A stretch of DNA of 64,000 nt from Methylobacterium currus (GCF_003058325.1 NZ_CP028843.1:2452001-2516000); one strand, 5' to 3'. Numbered from the stretch's first letter, positions 35,837-45,678 are shown. Numbers and translations are program-made. Notes: generated from the letters alone by a model not told the origin.

Positions 35837-37009
35837 ATGGCCACACCACTCCTGAAGCCCGGCCCGGACTCCGCCTCCCAGGCGGTCGAACCGACGAGCC
35901 CCGTCGCCCATTTCGGAGCCGACGAAGCGCTGGCGATGGATGCGGGGGTGGACCTGGCGCCCTGGCAGATCGCCTACCAGACCGCCGGCACGCTCAACGA
36001 GGCGCGCAGCAACGCGGTGCTGGTCTGCCACGCGCTCACCGGCGACCAGCACGTTGTCAACACCCACCCGGTGACCGGCAAACCCGGCTGGTGGGACCGC
36101 CTGGTCGGGCCCGGCAAGCCCGTCGACACCGACCGCTACTTCGTGATCTGCGCCAACGTCGTCGGCTCCTGCATGGGCACGACCGGCCCGGCCTCCCTCA
36201 ACCCGGCGACCGGCCGGGCCTACGGCCTCGATTTCCCGCTGGTGACGATCCGCGACATGGTGCGGGGCCAGGCGATGCTGCTCGACCGGCTCGGCATCAA
36301 GGACCTCTTCCTGTGCATCGGCGGCTCGATGGGCGGGATGCAGGTGCTGCAATGGGCGGCGAGCTACCCCGAGCGGGTCTTCGCCGCGATGCCGATCGCG
36401 ACGGGCGCGCGCCACTCGGCCCAGAACATCGCCTTCCACGAGGTCGGCCGGCAGGCGATCCTGGCCGATCCGAACTGGCATGGCGGGCGCTACCTCGACG
36501 TCGGGACGCGGCCGGCCAAGGGCCTCGGCGTCGCCCGGATGGGCGCGCACATCACCTACCTGTCGGAGCCCGCCCTCCACCGCAAGTTCGGCCGCCGGCT
36601 CCAGGACCGGGACGCCCCGACCTTCTCGTTCGACGCCGACTTCCAGATCGAAAGCTACCTGCGCCACCAGGGCATCACCTTCGTCGAGCGCTTCGACGCC
36701 AACGCCTACCTCTACCTGACCCGGGCGATGGATTATTTCGACCTCGCGGCCGACCATGGCGGCGTGCTCGCCAACGCCTTCCGGGGCACGCGGACGCGGT
36801 TCTGCATCATGTCCTTCACCTCCGACTGGCTGTTTCCGACCGCCGATTCGCGGGCGATCGTCCACGCGCTCAACGCCGCGGCGGCCCCGGTCGCCTTCGT
36901 CGAGGTCGAGAGCGACAAGGGCCACGACGCCTTCCTGCTCGACGAGCCGGCGATGATCTCGGCGGCCAAGGGCTTCATCGCGGCCGCGGCCCGGGAGCGC
37001 GGCCTGTGA
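35837..37009 (+). CDS. metX: Homoserine O-acetyltransferase (or O-succinyltransferase) MetX
   Basis: A 390-residue alpha/beta-hydrolase-fold acyltransferase for the first step of methionine synthesis. The nucleophile elbow is [15 protein letters not shown], the catalytic Asp is near FTSDWLFP and the His in [45 protein letters not shown] and [19 protein letters not shown] are further conserved segments. The ATG at 35837 is chosen after the upstream frame, which crosses the divergent region without a family match. The stop overlaps metW (GTGA), a standard pair. Confidence 0.95.
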   Translation: MATPLLKPGPDSASQAVEPTSPVAHFGADEALAMDAGVDLAPWQIAYQTAGTLNEARSNAVLVCHALTGDQHVVNTHPVTGKPGWWDRLVGPGKPVDTDRYFVICANVVGSCMGTTGPASLNPATGRAYGLDFPLVTIRDMVRGQAMLLDRLGIKDLFLCIGGSMGGMQVLQWAASYPERVFAAMPIATGARHSAQNIAFHEVGRQAILADPNWHGGRYLDVGTRPAKGLGVARMGAHITYLSEPALHRKFGRRLQDRDAPTFSFDADFQIESYLRHQGITFVERFDANAYLYLTRAMDYFDLAADHGGVLANAFRGTRTRFCIMSFTSDWLFPTADSRAIVHALNAAAAPVAFVEVESDKGHDAFLLDEPAMISAAKGFIAAAARERGL

Positions 37010-37662
37010 GCGTCACCGCTTCCCTCGCCCCCGCGGGACTGCCGCAGGACGCCACCGGCTCCGCCCGCATCGACCACCTGGTGATGCTCAACCTCGTCGA
37101 GCCCGGCTCGCGGGTCCTCGACGTCGGCTGCGGCGACGGCTCGCTGCTCGCGCTCCTGCGCGACCGGCGCGGCGTCGACGGCCGCGGCATCGAACTCTCG
37201 CGCGAGGGCGTCAATGCCTGCCTGGCGCACGGCCTGCCGGTGATCCAGGGCGACGCCGACACCGATCTGGCGGCCTATCCGGACGACGCCTTCGACTACG
37301 TGATCCTGTCGCAGACGATCCAGGCGACGCGCCAGCCCAAGGAGGTGCTGGAGCACCTCCTGCGGATCGGCCAGCGGGCGATCGTGTCGTTCCCGAATTT
37401 CGGCCATTGGCGGGTGCGCAGCGAATTGCTGCTGCGCGGCCGGATGCCGGTGACCGACACCCTGCCCGATCCCTGGTACGCGACCCCGAACATCCACCAC
37501 TGCACCATCCGGGACTTCGTCGGACTGTGCCGCCTCGTCGGCGCCCGGATCGAGCGCGCCTCGGCTCTCGACGCCTCGGGCCACCCGATGCGCTTCGCCC
37601 TGCCGTGGTGGGTGTGGAACCTCGTCGGCACGCAGGGGGTGTTCCTCCTGCGGCGGGGGTGA
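37006..37662 (+). CDS. metW: MetW family methyltransferase-like protein
   Basis: A 218-residue Rossmann-fold protein with SAM-binding motif [17 protein letters not shown], and family segments [55 protein letters not shown] in the form [15 protein letters not shown], and TIRDFVGLC. MetW accompanies MetX in many proteobacteria and supports its activity or solubility. It starts at a GTG overlapping the metX stop. The next gene overlaps its stop the same way. Confidence 0.94.
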   Translation: MSVTASLAPAGLPQDATGSARIDHLVMLNLVEPGSRVLDVGCGDGSLLALLRDRRGVDGRGIELSREGVNACLAHGLPVIQGDADTDLAAYPDDAFDYVILSQTIQATRQPKEVLEHLLRIGQRAIVSFPNFGHWRVRSELLLRGRMPVTDTLPDPWYATPNIHHCTIRDFVGLCRLVGARIERASALDASGHPMRFALPWWVWNLVGTQGVFLLRRG

Positions 37663-38045
37663 GCACGGCTGCGCGCTGCATCAGGCGCCGGCGGCCCGCC
37701 GGCGCACATCCATCGTCGCTGCTCCTCGTCGCCCTCGCTTGCGGACCGGCCCTGGCCGAGGAGACCGACCTCGCGTCCCTCGAGACCCGCTGGCACACAT
37801 GCGTGCGGCAAGCCTTCACCGGCCAGCCCCTCGGGATGGAGCGGCGGGCGGCGCAGCGGGCGGCGCTCGCCGCCTGCAAGCCGCAGGAGGACGCCTACGT
37901 CCACGCGATGCTGGCGGCGCAGGAGGCCGAGGCGCGCGCCCGCGCCACAAGCGGCGGCGTCGCCCGGGCGCGGGACTGGGCGCTCGGCGCGGCGGGCTCG
38001 GCGCGGGCGGTCGTCGGCGGGCTCATGGACCGTCTGCGCTGGTGA
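37659..38045 (+). CDS. Small secreted hypothetical protein coupled to metW
   Basis: A 128-residue protein whose GTG start overlaps the metW stop (GTGA). A signal peptide (SSLLLVALACGPALA, cleavage before EET) is preceded by a long Arg-rich N-region. The mature ~95 residues contain one cysteine pair (TCVRQAF and LAACKPQ), an alanine-rich helical middle and an amphipathic C-terminus (RAVVGGLMDRLRW). No family recognised. Its link with methionine synthesis may be only transcriptional. Confidence 0.6.
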   Translation: MSTAARCIRRRRPAGAHPSSLLLVALACGPALAEETDLASLETRWHTCVRQAFTGQPLGMERRAAQRAALAACKPQEDAYVHAMLAAQEAEARARATSGGVARARDWALGAAGSARAVVGGLMDRLRW

Positions 38046-38103
38046 ACCGAGGCGCGCCGGCCCCGTTGAGGCCCTGAACTCCCGCTCCGCCCGGAGACCC
38101 GAC

Positions 38104-38736
38104 ATGACGACCTTCTCGCGCGCCCTCCTGGGCGCCCTGCCCCTCGCCATCGGGGTCATGGCCACGCCCGCCCTCGCCCAGCAGCCGCCCGCCCCCGATC
38201 CGGCAGCGGGTTTCCTGACCCGGCCGGAGCCCGGCTTCCTGCGCGCCTCGAAGCTCGTCGGCGTGAAGGTGATCGGCATGGATCACGTCCGGGTCGGCGA
38301 GATCGAGGACGTGCTCCTCACCGAGGACGGGCGGGTGCGGGCGGCGGTGATCGGCGTCGGCGGCTTCCTCGGCATCGGTCAGAAATCCGTGGCGGTGCCG
38401 TTCGACAAGCTGGCCTTCAACACCGGCCGCGCCGCCGCCGCCGAGGCTCCGCCCTCCTTCACGACGCCCGATCGCGCGCCGGGCGACGCCGCCAGCACCG
38501 CCGGGCCGGAGACGATGCCGGGCGCCAAGGTGACCGACCAGGCGCTCGCCGCCGTGCCGGCCAAGCGCAGCGGCACCGTCGACGAGGCCACCGGCTCGGT
38601 CGGGGCCCCCGAGCCGAGGGGCCGCGCCACGGTGCTGGCGACCGGCCCCGACGGCACGGTGGTGGAGGCCGAGGTGCGGCTGACCAAGGCGCAGCTCCAG
38701 GCCGCGCCGGCCTTCAAGTACGAGGCCGCCCCCTGA
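38104..38736 (+). CDS. Secreted PRC-barrel domain protein
   Basis: A 210-residue protein with a signal peptide (GALPLAIGVMATPALAQQ, cleavage near residue 25) and one PRC-barrel: FLRASKLVGVKVIGMD, VRVGEIEDVLLTEDGRVRAA, VIGVGGFLGIGQKSVAVPFD (residues about 40-105). The following linker is low-complexity, and the end (TVLATGPDGTVVEAEVRLTK then AQLQAAPAFKYEAA) is a second small strand-rich motif typical of periplasmic PRC proteins. It presumably acts in the periplasm with unknown partners. A cytosolic PRC-barrel protein is encoded at 6001. Confidence 0.85.
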   Translation: MTTFSRALLGALPLAIGVMATPALAQQPPAPDPAAGFLTRPEPGFLRASKLVGVKVIGMDHVRVGEIEDVLLTEDGRVRAAVIGVGGFLGIGQKSVAVPFDKLAFNTGRAAAAEAPPSFTTPDRAPGDAASTAGPETMPGAKVTDQALAAVPAKRSGTVDEATGSVGAPEPRGRATVLATGPDGTVVEAEVRLTKAQLQAAPAFKYEAAP

Positions 38737-38768
38737 CCCCGTCGAACCTCCGCTGGCGTCCGCTGCGG

Positions 38769-39242
38769 ATGTCGGACCTCGCCGCCGCCTCGTCCATCGC
38801 CGCCCGCATCCACCCGGATTACCCGGAGGACGACGCGGTGATGGAGGAGCGCCTGCGCCTGTGCCCGGAGGGCTGCTTCGCGCTGACGGCCGACGGGGAT
38901 CTGCTCGGCTACGCCGTCGGCCATCCCTGGCACGCCCGGTCGGTGCCGGATCTCGACACCCTGATAGGATCCCTGCCGGAGCTGGGGTCCCTGCCCGGGC
39001 CGGCGGGCGCCTGGTGCATCCACGACGTCGCCCTGCTCCCCGAGGCGCGGGGCCGCGGCGCGGCGGCCGCGCTCGTCGGGCTGATGCGGGACGAGGCACG
39101 GCGGCGCGGCCTGCCCGCGATGGTGCTGGTCGCGGTCGGCGACGCCGCCGGCTTCTGGCGCCGCCACGGCTTCCGGCCGATTCCCGAGGCGCCGCCTCCC
39201 GGCTACGGCGCCGGCGCGACCCTGATGAAGCGGGACGCGTGA
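38769..39242 (+). CDS. GNAT-family N-acetyltransferase
   Basis: A 157-residue acetyltransferase. The acetyl-CoA site is visible as DVALLPEARGRGAAAALVGL, followed by GLPAMVLVAVGDAAGFWRRH and GFRPIPEAPP, the usual order of GNAT strands. The annotated ATG gives MSDLAAASSIAARIHPDYPE, but the frame upstream reads NLRWRPLRMSDLAA, a typical first strand, so translation may begin at the CTG at 38733 overlapping the stop of the previous gene. Substrate unknown. Confidence 0.85.
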   Translation: MSDLAAASSIAARIHPDYPEDDAVMEERLRLCPEGCFALTADGDLLGYAVGHPWHARSVPDLDTLIGSLPELGSLPGPAGAWCIHDVALLPEARGRGAAAALVGLMRDEARRRGLPAMVLVAVGDAAGFWRRHGFRPIPEAPPPGYGAGATLMKRDA

Positions 39243-39460
39243 CGCGGGACTTGGCCGCCCCCGGCATAAGACCGCGACCCTCCGGCTGTGACATTCGGCC
39301 GTTCCCGCGCGCGCGGCCCCTGGCCGGAGCCGGACGCTGCGCCACCTAGCTTGGCATCGTTCCGAACTGGGCCGCGGTATGACGAGGACGGCGTGCAGAG
39401 CGTGATCCCCGCCTTGATTCCCGGGTGCCCGGCGCGCCTCCGGGGCGAGGCCTGAGCCCC

Positions 39461-40120
39461 GTGCGCCAGCTCTTCGCGCCGGGCGCCGACGCCCTCCTGC
39501 GCCTCGCGCTCCTCACGGGCGCGGCCTGCCTGGCGGCCTTGCCGGTGGTGGGGGCGGGACTGATGCGCTCCTCCTACGTCACCGGCGTCGGGGTGGCGCC
39601 GGCCCAGCCGGTGCCGTTCAGCCACAAGCACCATTCGGGCGAGCTGAAGATCGACTGCCGCTACTGCCACACCACGGTCGAGACCCAGGCCACCGCCGGC
39701 ATCCCGCCGACCCAGACCTGCATGACCTGCCACAGCCAGATCTGGTCCGGCTCGGAGATGCTGGAGCCGGTGCGGGCGAGCTACGCCAAGGACCAGCCCC
39801 TGGTCTGGACCCGCCTGAACAAGCTGCCGGGCTACGTCTACTATAACCACGCCGTCCACGTGACCAACGGCATCGGCTGCTCGACCTGCCACGGCAGCGT
39901 CACCGACATGCAGCTCACCTACCGGGCCAACGCCTTCGAGATGAGCTTCTGCCTCGATTGCCACCGCAACCCCGAGAAATACGTGCGGCCGAAGGACCGG
40001 ATCCTCGACATGGCCTGGAGCCCGCCGGCGAACCAGGCCACGCTCGGGCCGGAGCTGGTGCGCCAGTACCATATCCGCGGCGGCGAGCGGCTGACCGAAT
40101 GCGGGATCTGCCACCGATGA
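39461..40120 (+). CDS. actA: Alternative complex III pentaheme cytochrome c subunit ActA
   Basis: A 219-residue membrane-anchored c-type cytochrome with five CxxCH heme sites at residues 66-70, 87-91, 140-144, 164-168 and 214-218 (CRYCH, CMTCH, CSTCH, CLDCH, CGICH). One helix lies near residues 12-34. FSHKHHSGELKIDC is a conserved ActA segment with the His ligands. It hands electrons from the quinol-oxidising complex towards ActE and the caa3 oxidase. The GTG at 39461 is preferred; another GTG at 39425 would add 12 polar residues. First gene of an 11.4-kb operon. Confidence 0.93.
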   Translation: MRQLFAPGADALLRLALLTGAACLAALPVVGAGLMRSSYVTGVGVAPAQPVPFSHKHHSGELKIDCRYCHTTVETQATAGIPPTQTCMTCHSQIWSGSEMLEPVRASYAKDQPLVWTRLNKLPGYVYYNHAVHVTNGIGCSTCHGSVTDMQLTYRANAFEMSFCLDCHRNPEKYVRPKDRILDMAWSPPANQATLGPELVRQYHIRGGERLTECGICHR

Positions 40121-40142
40121 GCGCATGCGGGATCCCTCATCA

Positions 40143-43100
40143 ATGAGCGACCATATCGGCGCGCTCCGCGCCCGCCTCGCCGCCGGCGACGGCCCGGCCT
40201 TCTGGCGCAGCCTCGACGCGGTGGCGGATTCGCCCGAGTTCCGGGCCTTCCTCGACACCGAGTATCCGGCGGCCGCCCGCCTCGCCGCCGCGCCCGACCG
40301 GCGCGGCTTCCTCAAGCTGATGGCTGCCTCCTTCGCGATGAGCGGCCTTGCCGCCTGCGGCCAGCCGGACGGACGCACGCAGGAGATCCCCTATGTCCGC
40401 CAGCCCGAGCGGATCGTGCCGGGGGCGCCGCTCGCCTACGCCTCGGCGGCCCTGATCGACGGCTTCGCCAACGGCATCACGGTCACCACCCGCAACGGGC
40501 GCCCGCTCAAGATCGAGGGCAATGCCGAGCACCCGTGGAGCCGCGGCGGCACCGACGTGTTCGGCCAGGCCTCGGTGCTCGGGCTCTACGACCCGTTCCG
40601 GCTCCAGACGCCGCAAGCTCTCGGCCGTCCGAGTTCCTGGCAGGCCTTCCGCGCCGCGATGACCGGCCGCTTCGCGGCCCTGAAGGCCGGCGACGGCGGG
40701 CGCGGCCTCCACCTCCTCACCGGCCCGGTGACCTCGCCGTCGCTGGCCGCGCAAATCGCCGCGATGCGCCGGGATTTCCCGGAAATGCGCTGGCACGTCT
40801 CGGCCCCGACGGGGCGCGAGGCGCTCTACGAGGGCGCCCGCCTCGCCCATGGCCGCCCGCTCGAGACCCGCTGGCGCTTCGATCGGGCGCAGGTTCTCGT
40901 CTCGCTCGACGGCGACATGCTCGATCCCGGGCCGGGCCAGGTCGGGCAGGCGCGAGACTGGGTCGAGGCGCGCCGCAAGGCCGCCGCCGAGGGGCGGCTG
41001 CTCGCCCTCCACCATGCCGGCCCGAGCCCGAACCTGACCTCGGCCAAGGCCGATTCCCCCCTCGCGCTCAGTTCGGACGGCCTCGACCGGCTGGTACGCG
41101 ACCTCCTCGCCGAGGCCGGGGGCGGCACGGCGGAGGAGCGCCGCGGCCCGGCGGCGGCGTGGCGCCAAAAGGCCTTTGCGGCGCTGAACGCGGCGCGCGG
41201 CAGCGGCCTCGTGCTGGCCGGGGCCCAGGCCGGGCCGGAGCTGCTGGCGCAGGTCCACCGCCTCAATGCGGCGCTCGGCAATACCGGCCGCACCGTATTC
41301 CACACCGCTCCGGTCCCGGTCCTCGAGCCTGAGCCCCTCGCCGCCCTCGCCGAGGCGATGCGCCGGGGCGAGGTGCAGGTCCTGGTGATGCTCGACGTCA
41401 ACCCGGTCTACGACGCCCCGGGCGATCTCGGCTTCCTCGAGGCGCTGGCCCGCGTGCCGCTCAAGATCCATGCCGGGCTCTACCAGGACGAGACCGCCTT
41501 CCACTGCGACTGGAACCTGCCGCTCGCCCACCCGCTCGAAGCCTGGGGCGATGCCCGCTCCCTCGACGGGACCGTCACGCTGATCCAGCCGACGATCCGC
41601 CCGCTCTATGACGGCCGCTCGGTGCCGGAGATCCTGTCGATCCTGACCGACGCGGAGGCGAAGGACGGCGCCGCCCTCCTCGATGCCCATTGGCGCCGGC
41701 CGGGCGAGGGGGAGGCCGCCTGGACGACCCGGCGCGAGGCCTTCCTTCAGGCGGGCTTCCTCGCGGACACCGCCTTGCCCCCCGAGACCGTCGGCGTGCC
41801 CGTCCCGGCCACCGTCGCTCCGTCTCGCCCCGCGCCCTCGCCGGCGGGCCCCGCCCGGCGGGTCGAGGTGCTGTTCCGGCCCGATGCGGGCGTTTGGGAC
41901 GGGAGCCTCGCCAACCTCGCCTGGCTCCAGGAACTCCCCAAGCCCCTGACCAAGGTGGTCTGGGGCAACGTGATCGCGGTGAGCCCGGTCCTGGCCGAGC
42001 GCGAGGAGCTGCGCCAGGGCGACGTCGTCACGCTGGAGGCCGAGGGGCGCCGGATCGAGGGCCCGGTCTGGATCCAGCCGGGCCAGGCTGAGGACACCGT
42101 CACGGTCTCCCTCGGCTACGGCCGAAAAATCCCCGAGCAGCTCGCCGACGGCCTCGGCTACGACGCCTATCGCTTGCGGCGCAGCGCCACGCCCTGGCGC
42201 CTCACGGAAGCGACGCTCGCCGCCACCGGCCGCAAGGCGCCGCCGGTGACGACCCAGAACCACGGCACGATGGAGGGGCACGACTTCGTGCGCGTGCAGG
42301 CGGTCGGCAGCGCCGCGCCGGTCGCCTCCCGCGAGGCCCCGCCCTCGCTCTATCCGCCGGCCCCGACCTCGCCCGGCGGGCGCTACGGACACGAGCGCGC
42401 CTGGGGCATGGTGATCGACCTCGATGCCTGCATCGGCTGCAACGCCTGCGTCACCGCCTGCCAGTCCGAGAACAACATCCCGGTCGTCGGCCAGGAGGAG
42501 GTGCGCTTAGGCCGCTGGCTGCACTGGCTCCGGATCGACCGTTACTACGAGGGCGGCCTCGACGACCCCAAGACCCACTTCATGCCGGTGCCCTGCATGC
42601 ATTGCGAGCAGGCGCCCTGCGAGGTCGGCTGCCCGGTGGAGGCGACCGTCCACGACCGCGAGGGGCTGAACCTCATGGTCTACAACCGCTGCGTCGGCAC
42701 GCGCGCCTGCTCCAGCTACTGCCCCTACAAGGTCCGGCGCTTCAACTACCTCGACTATTCCGGCGACACGGCACCGGTGCAGCAGCAGCAGCGCAACCCG
42801 GAGGTCACGGTCCGGGCCCGCGGCGTGATGGAGAAATGCACCTACTGCGTCCAGCGCATCGCCGCAGGGCGGATCGACTCGACGAAGGGCGACCATGCCC
42901 CGATCCCCGACGGCGCGGTCGAGACCGCCTGCCAGGGCGCCTGCCCGACCCGGGCCATCACCTTCGGCGATTTGCGCGATTCCGGCAGCCGGGTCGCGGC
43001 GGCCGCCGCCGATCCGCGCAATTACGGGCTGCTCTCCGAGCTCAACACCCGGCCGCGCACCACCTACCTCGCCCGGCTGGTCGAGCAGGCCTCGGTGAAG

Positions 43101-43145
43101 GACTCGTCCAGGGACCCCTCCGCAAGACCCGGAGGCTCCCTGTGA
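40143..43145 (+). CDS. actB: Alternative complex III iron-sulfur subunit ActB (molybdopterin-like fused to ferredoxin)
   Basis: A 1000-residue peripheral subunit. A twin-arginine-type motif (DRRGFLKLMAASFAM, residues about 57-71) directs it to the periplasmic side. Residues about 80-700 are a molybdopterin-oxidoreductase-like domain that in ACIII binds no cofactor. The C-terminal ferredoxin part carries cysteine clusters CIGCNACVTACQ, CMHCEQAPCEVGC, CVGTRACSSYC and CTYCVQRI with CQGACPTRAI, enough for several Fe-S centres. It is the largest subunit and links quinol oxidation to ActA. The stop overlaps the next start (GTGA). Confidence 0.95.
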   Translation: MSDHIGALRARLAAGDGPAFWRSLDAVADSPEFRAFLDTEYPAAARLAAAPDRRGFLKLMAASFAMSGLAACGQPDGRTQEIPYVRQPERIVPGAPLAYASAALIDGFANGITVTTRNGRPLKIEGNAEHPWSRGGTDVFGQASVLGLYDPFRLQTPQALGRPSSWQAFRAAMTGRFAALKAGDGGRGLHLLTGPVTSPSLAAQIAAMRRDFPEMRWHVSAPTGREALYEGARLAHGRPLETRWRFDRAQVLVSLDGDMLDPGPGQVGQARDWVEARRKAAAEGRLLALHHAGPSPNLTSAKADSPLALSSDGLDRLVRDLLAEAGGGTAEERRGPAAAWRQKAFAALNAARGSGLVLAGAQAGPELLAQVHRLNAALGNTGRTVFHTAPVPVLEPEPLAALAEAMRRGEVQVLVMLDVNPVYDAPGDLGFLEALARVPLKIHAGLYQDETAFHCDWNLPLAHPLEAWGDARSLDGTVTLIQPTIRPLYDGRSVPEILSILTDAEAKDGAALLDAHWRRPGEGEAAWTTRREAFLQAGFLADTALPPETVGVPVPATVAPSRPAPSPAGPARRVEVLFRPDAGVWDGSLANLAWLQELPKPLTKVVWGNVIAVSPVLAEREELRQGDVVTLEAEGRRIEGPVWIQPGQAEDTVTVSLGYGRKIPEQLADGLGYDAYRLRRSATPWRLTEATLAATGRKAPPVTTQNHGTMEGHDFVRVQAVGSAAPVASREAPPSLYPPAPTSPGGRYGHERAWGMVIDLDACIGCNACVTACQSENNIPVVGQEEVRLGRWLHWLRIDRYYEGGLDDPKTHFMPVPCMHCEQAPCEVGCPVEATVHDREGLNLMVYNRCVGTRACSSYCPYKVRRFNYLDYSGDTAPVQQQQRNPEVTVRARGVMEKCTYCVQRIAAGRIDSTKGDHAPIPDGAVETACQGACPTRAITFGDLRDSGSRVAAAAADPRNYGLLSELNTRPRTTYLARLVEQASVKDSSRDPSARPGGSL

Positions 43146-45124
43146 GCGGCACCCTGATTCCCCGCGCCGGCCTGCTCGGCAGGAAGGAGGACTTCGCCTC
43201 GATCGGCCGCGCGGTGACCGAGGCGCCGGCCCGCACCCGCTCGCGGGCCTGGTGGATCGCCTTCGCGGGGGCCTGCGGGCTCCTCGGCCTCTTCGCCGCG
43301 ACGCTCGCCTGGCTGCTCCTCAACGGCGTCGGCATCTGGCACAACAACAACCCGGTCGTCTGGGCGCTCGACATCGTCGCCTACGATTGGTGGATCGGCA
43401 TCGCCTGCGGGGCGCTCCTCACCTCCGCCACGCTGCGCCTCACCGGCGCTGCCTGGCGCTCCGGCATCGACCGCATCGCCGAGACCACCGCGATCCTGGC
43501 CGCGGCGGCCGCCGCCCTCTACCCGATCATCCATCTCGGGCGCCCGTGGGTGTTCTACTGGACCCTGCCCTATCCCAACACCCTGGCTTTGTGGCCGCAA
43601 TTCCGCTCGCCGCTGGTCTGGGACGCGGTCGACATCATCAGCTTCCTCGGCGTCTGCCTCGGCCTCTGGTATGTCGGGCTGCTGCCCGACCTCGCCTCCT
43701 TGCGCGACCGAGCCTTCGAGGCGGCCTTGGCGCAAGCGGAGGAACACGGCCGGAGCCGGCGCCTGACGCTCCTGAAGGCGCAGGCCTACGGCATCCTGGC
43801 GCTCGGCTGGCGCGGGGCCTCGACCCATTGGGAGCGCTGGCTCACCGCCACCCGCACCCTCTCAGGCCTCGCCCTCGTCCTCGTCGTCGCGCTCCAGACC
43901 GGGGCCTCGGTGATGCTCGCCGGCACCGTCCTGCCGGGCTGGCACGACACGCTCCTGCCGGTGACCTTCCTCGCCGCCTCGCTGCTCTCGGGCGTCGGCG
44001 TCACCGCGGCGCTCGCCGTGCTGGTGCGCCGGGCGCTCCGCCTCGAGGCGCTGATCACCGAGCGGCACCTCGCCCTGATGGCCCGCCTGATGCTGGGACT
44101 CGGGCTCGCCTCGGCCTATTGCTACGCCACCGAGATTTTTTCCAGCCTCCTGCACGGCGACGCCTTCGACCGGGCGGTGCTGGTGCGCCGCCTCGCCGGC
44201 GCGCATGCCTGGGCATTCTGGATCATCGTGGTCTTCGCGCTGTTGCCGGTGCAGCTGTTCTGGTTTTCCTCCTTCCGCCGCTCCGGCCTCGTCGTGGCAT
44301 TGGTCGGCGTGGCGGCGGCCATCGGCAGCTTCGGCGACCATTTCATGCTGCTGATCGTGACCCTGAGCCACGATTTCCTGCCCTCCTCGGCCCATCCCTA
44401 CAGCATGGGCGCCTGGGGCCTCGCGACGCTCGCCGGCTCGGTCGGGCTCTTCCTCGCCCTGCTGCTCCTGGGCCTGCGCACCCTGCCGATGGTCTCGATC
44501 ACCGAGACAAGGCGCTTCGCCGAGAGCCACCCGGACGGGCGGCCGAGCGGCGAGCGGGCGCCGACGCTCGCCGAGACCGCGGAGGCGCCGCTCTGGGGCG
44601 TCAGCGCCGAGTTCGACGATGCCGACAGGCTCGCGGCGGCAGTGAGAGCCTTGAAAGCGCGCGACCTCGGCGCCCGGATCGAGACCTACGGCCCGGTGCC
44701 GATGCGCGGCGCCGCCGACGCGCTGGGCCGCCCGGCCGGGATCCTGCCCCTCCTCGCCTTCGGGGCGGCGCTCGCCGGCGGGGCCGCCTTCATGGCGATG
44801 TGCCTCTACGCCTCCGGCGTCGACTACGTGTTCGACGTCGGCGGGCGGCCCCGCTTCTCCTGGCAGGCCTTCCTGGTGCCGAGCGTGTCCTTCGGCACGC
44901 TCTGCGGCGGGCTGACGGCGGCGGTGGCGCTGCTGTTCCAGAACCGCCTGCCGCGGCTCAACCACCCGGCCTTCGCGATTCCCGGCTTCACGAAAGCGAG
45001 CGAGGACCGCTTCTTCCTCGCCCTGGAGGCGGCGGGCCCCCGCTTCGACCCGGCCCGGATCGAGCAGGCCCTGGCGCGGCTGCCCGAGGGACGGCCCCTG
45101 ATGGTCCGGAGGGTGCCGCTGTGA
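43142..45124 (+). CDS. Fused ActC-ActD membrane subunit of alternative complex III
   Basis: A 660-residue protein joining two normally separate subunits. Residues 1 to about 480 are the NrfD-like, ten-helix ActC (WIGIACGALLTSATLRL, IIHLGRPWVFYWTLPYPNTL, WFSSFRRSGLV), the quinol-binding membrane subunit. Residues about 485-655 are a DUF3341-type ActD (LWGVSAEFDDADRLAAAVRA, two helices, and FAIPGFTKASEDRFFLALEA). The junction falls near RRFAESHPDGRPSG, which is polar. No stop or ribosome site separates them, and the total length equals the sum of both families. The start is a GTG overlapping actB. Function should be as in the two-gene form. Confidence 0.92.
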   Translation: MSGTLIPRAGLLGRKEDFASIGRAVTEAPARTRSRAWWIAFAGACGLLGLFAATLAWLLLNGVGIWHNNNPVVWALDIVAYDWWIGIACGALLTSATLRLTGAAWRSGIDRIAETTAILAAAAAALYPIIHLGRPWVFYWTLPYPNTLALWPQFRSPLVWDAVDIISFLGVCLGLWYVGLLPDLASLRDRAFEAALAQAEEHGRSRRLTLLKAQAYGILALGWRGASTHWERWLTATRTLSGLALVLVVALQTGASVMLAGTVLPGWHDTLLPVTFLAASLLSGVGVTAALAVLVRRALRLEALITERHLALMARLMLGLGLASAYCYATEIFSSLLHGDAFDRAVLVRRLAGAHAWAFWIIVVFALLPVQLFWFSSFRRSGLVVALVGVAAAIGSFGDHFMLLIVTLSHDFLPSSAHPYSMGAWGLATLAGSVGLFLALLLLGLRTLPMVSITETRRFAESHPDGRPSGERAPTLAETAEAPLWGVSAEFDDADRLAAAVRALKARDLGARIETYGPVPMRGAADALGRPAGILPLLAFGAALAGGAAFMAMCLYASGVDYVFDVGGRPRFSWQAFLVPSVSFGTLCGGLTAAVALLFQNRLPRLNHPAFAIPGFTKASEDRFFLALEAAGPRFDPARIEQALARLPEGRPLMVRRVPL

Positions 45125-45678
45125 AGCGCGTCATCCTCTGCCTGCCGATGATGCTAGCACTTGCGGCCTGCGACCAGGCCAACATGGTGAGCCAGCCCAA
45201 ATCCAAGACCTGGGACAGCAACCCGTTCTTCCCGAAGGGTCAGACGATGCGGCTGCCGCCCCCCGGCACCGTGCCGCGCAAGAGCCCCGACCAGCCGGTG
45301 CCGCAGCCCGCCGCCGCGACCCCGGAGCTGCTGGCGCGGGGCCGGGAGCGCTACGATGTCTTCTGCACCCCCTGCCACGGCGGCGCCGGCCGCGGGGACG
45401 GGCTGATCGTGCAGCGCGGCTACCCGCGCCCGCCCGCCTTCGACGAGGCCCGCCTTCGGGCGGCGCCCGCGCGACACCTCTACGACGTGATCAGCAACGG
45501 CAAGGGCACCATGCTGCCTTACGCCGCGCAGGTGCCGCCGGCGGACCGCTGGGCCATCGTCGCGTATATCCGCGCGCTCCAGTTGAGCCAGGGCGCGACG
45601 CTGGCGAGCCTGCCGGCGGAGGATCAGGACGCGGTCGCGGCTGCGGCCCGCCGCACCACCCCGGGGGACACACGATGA
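45121..45678 (+). CDS. actE: Alternative complex III monoheme cytochrome c ActE
   Basis: A 185-residue lipoprotein (lipobox LALAAC, cysteine 17) with one c-type heme: CTPCH at 82-86 in the segment FCTPCHGGAGRGDGL and an axial Met in KGTMLPYAAQVPP. It carries electrons from ActA to the oxidase. The GTG start overlaps the stop of the upstream gene, and the stop overlaps actF. The C-terminus is a short helix. Confidence 0.93.
   Translation: MKRVILCLPMMLALAACDQANMVSQPKSKTWDSNPFFPKGQTMRLPPPGTVPRKSPDQPVPQPAAATPELLARGRERYDVFCTPCHGGAGRGDGLIVQRGYPRPPAFDEARLRAAPARHLYDVISNGKGTMLPYAAQVPPADRWAIVAYIRALQLSQGATLASLPAEDQDAVAAAARRTTPGDTR

Noticed and set aside
40143..43145. ActB as an active molybdoenzyme
   Set aside because: The context (actA, actCD, actE, actF and caa3 genes) and the domain order identify it as the cofactor-free ACIII subunit.
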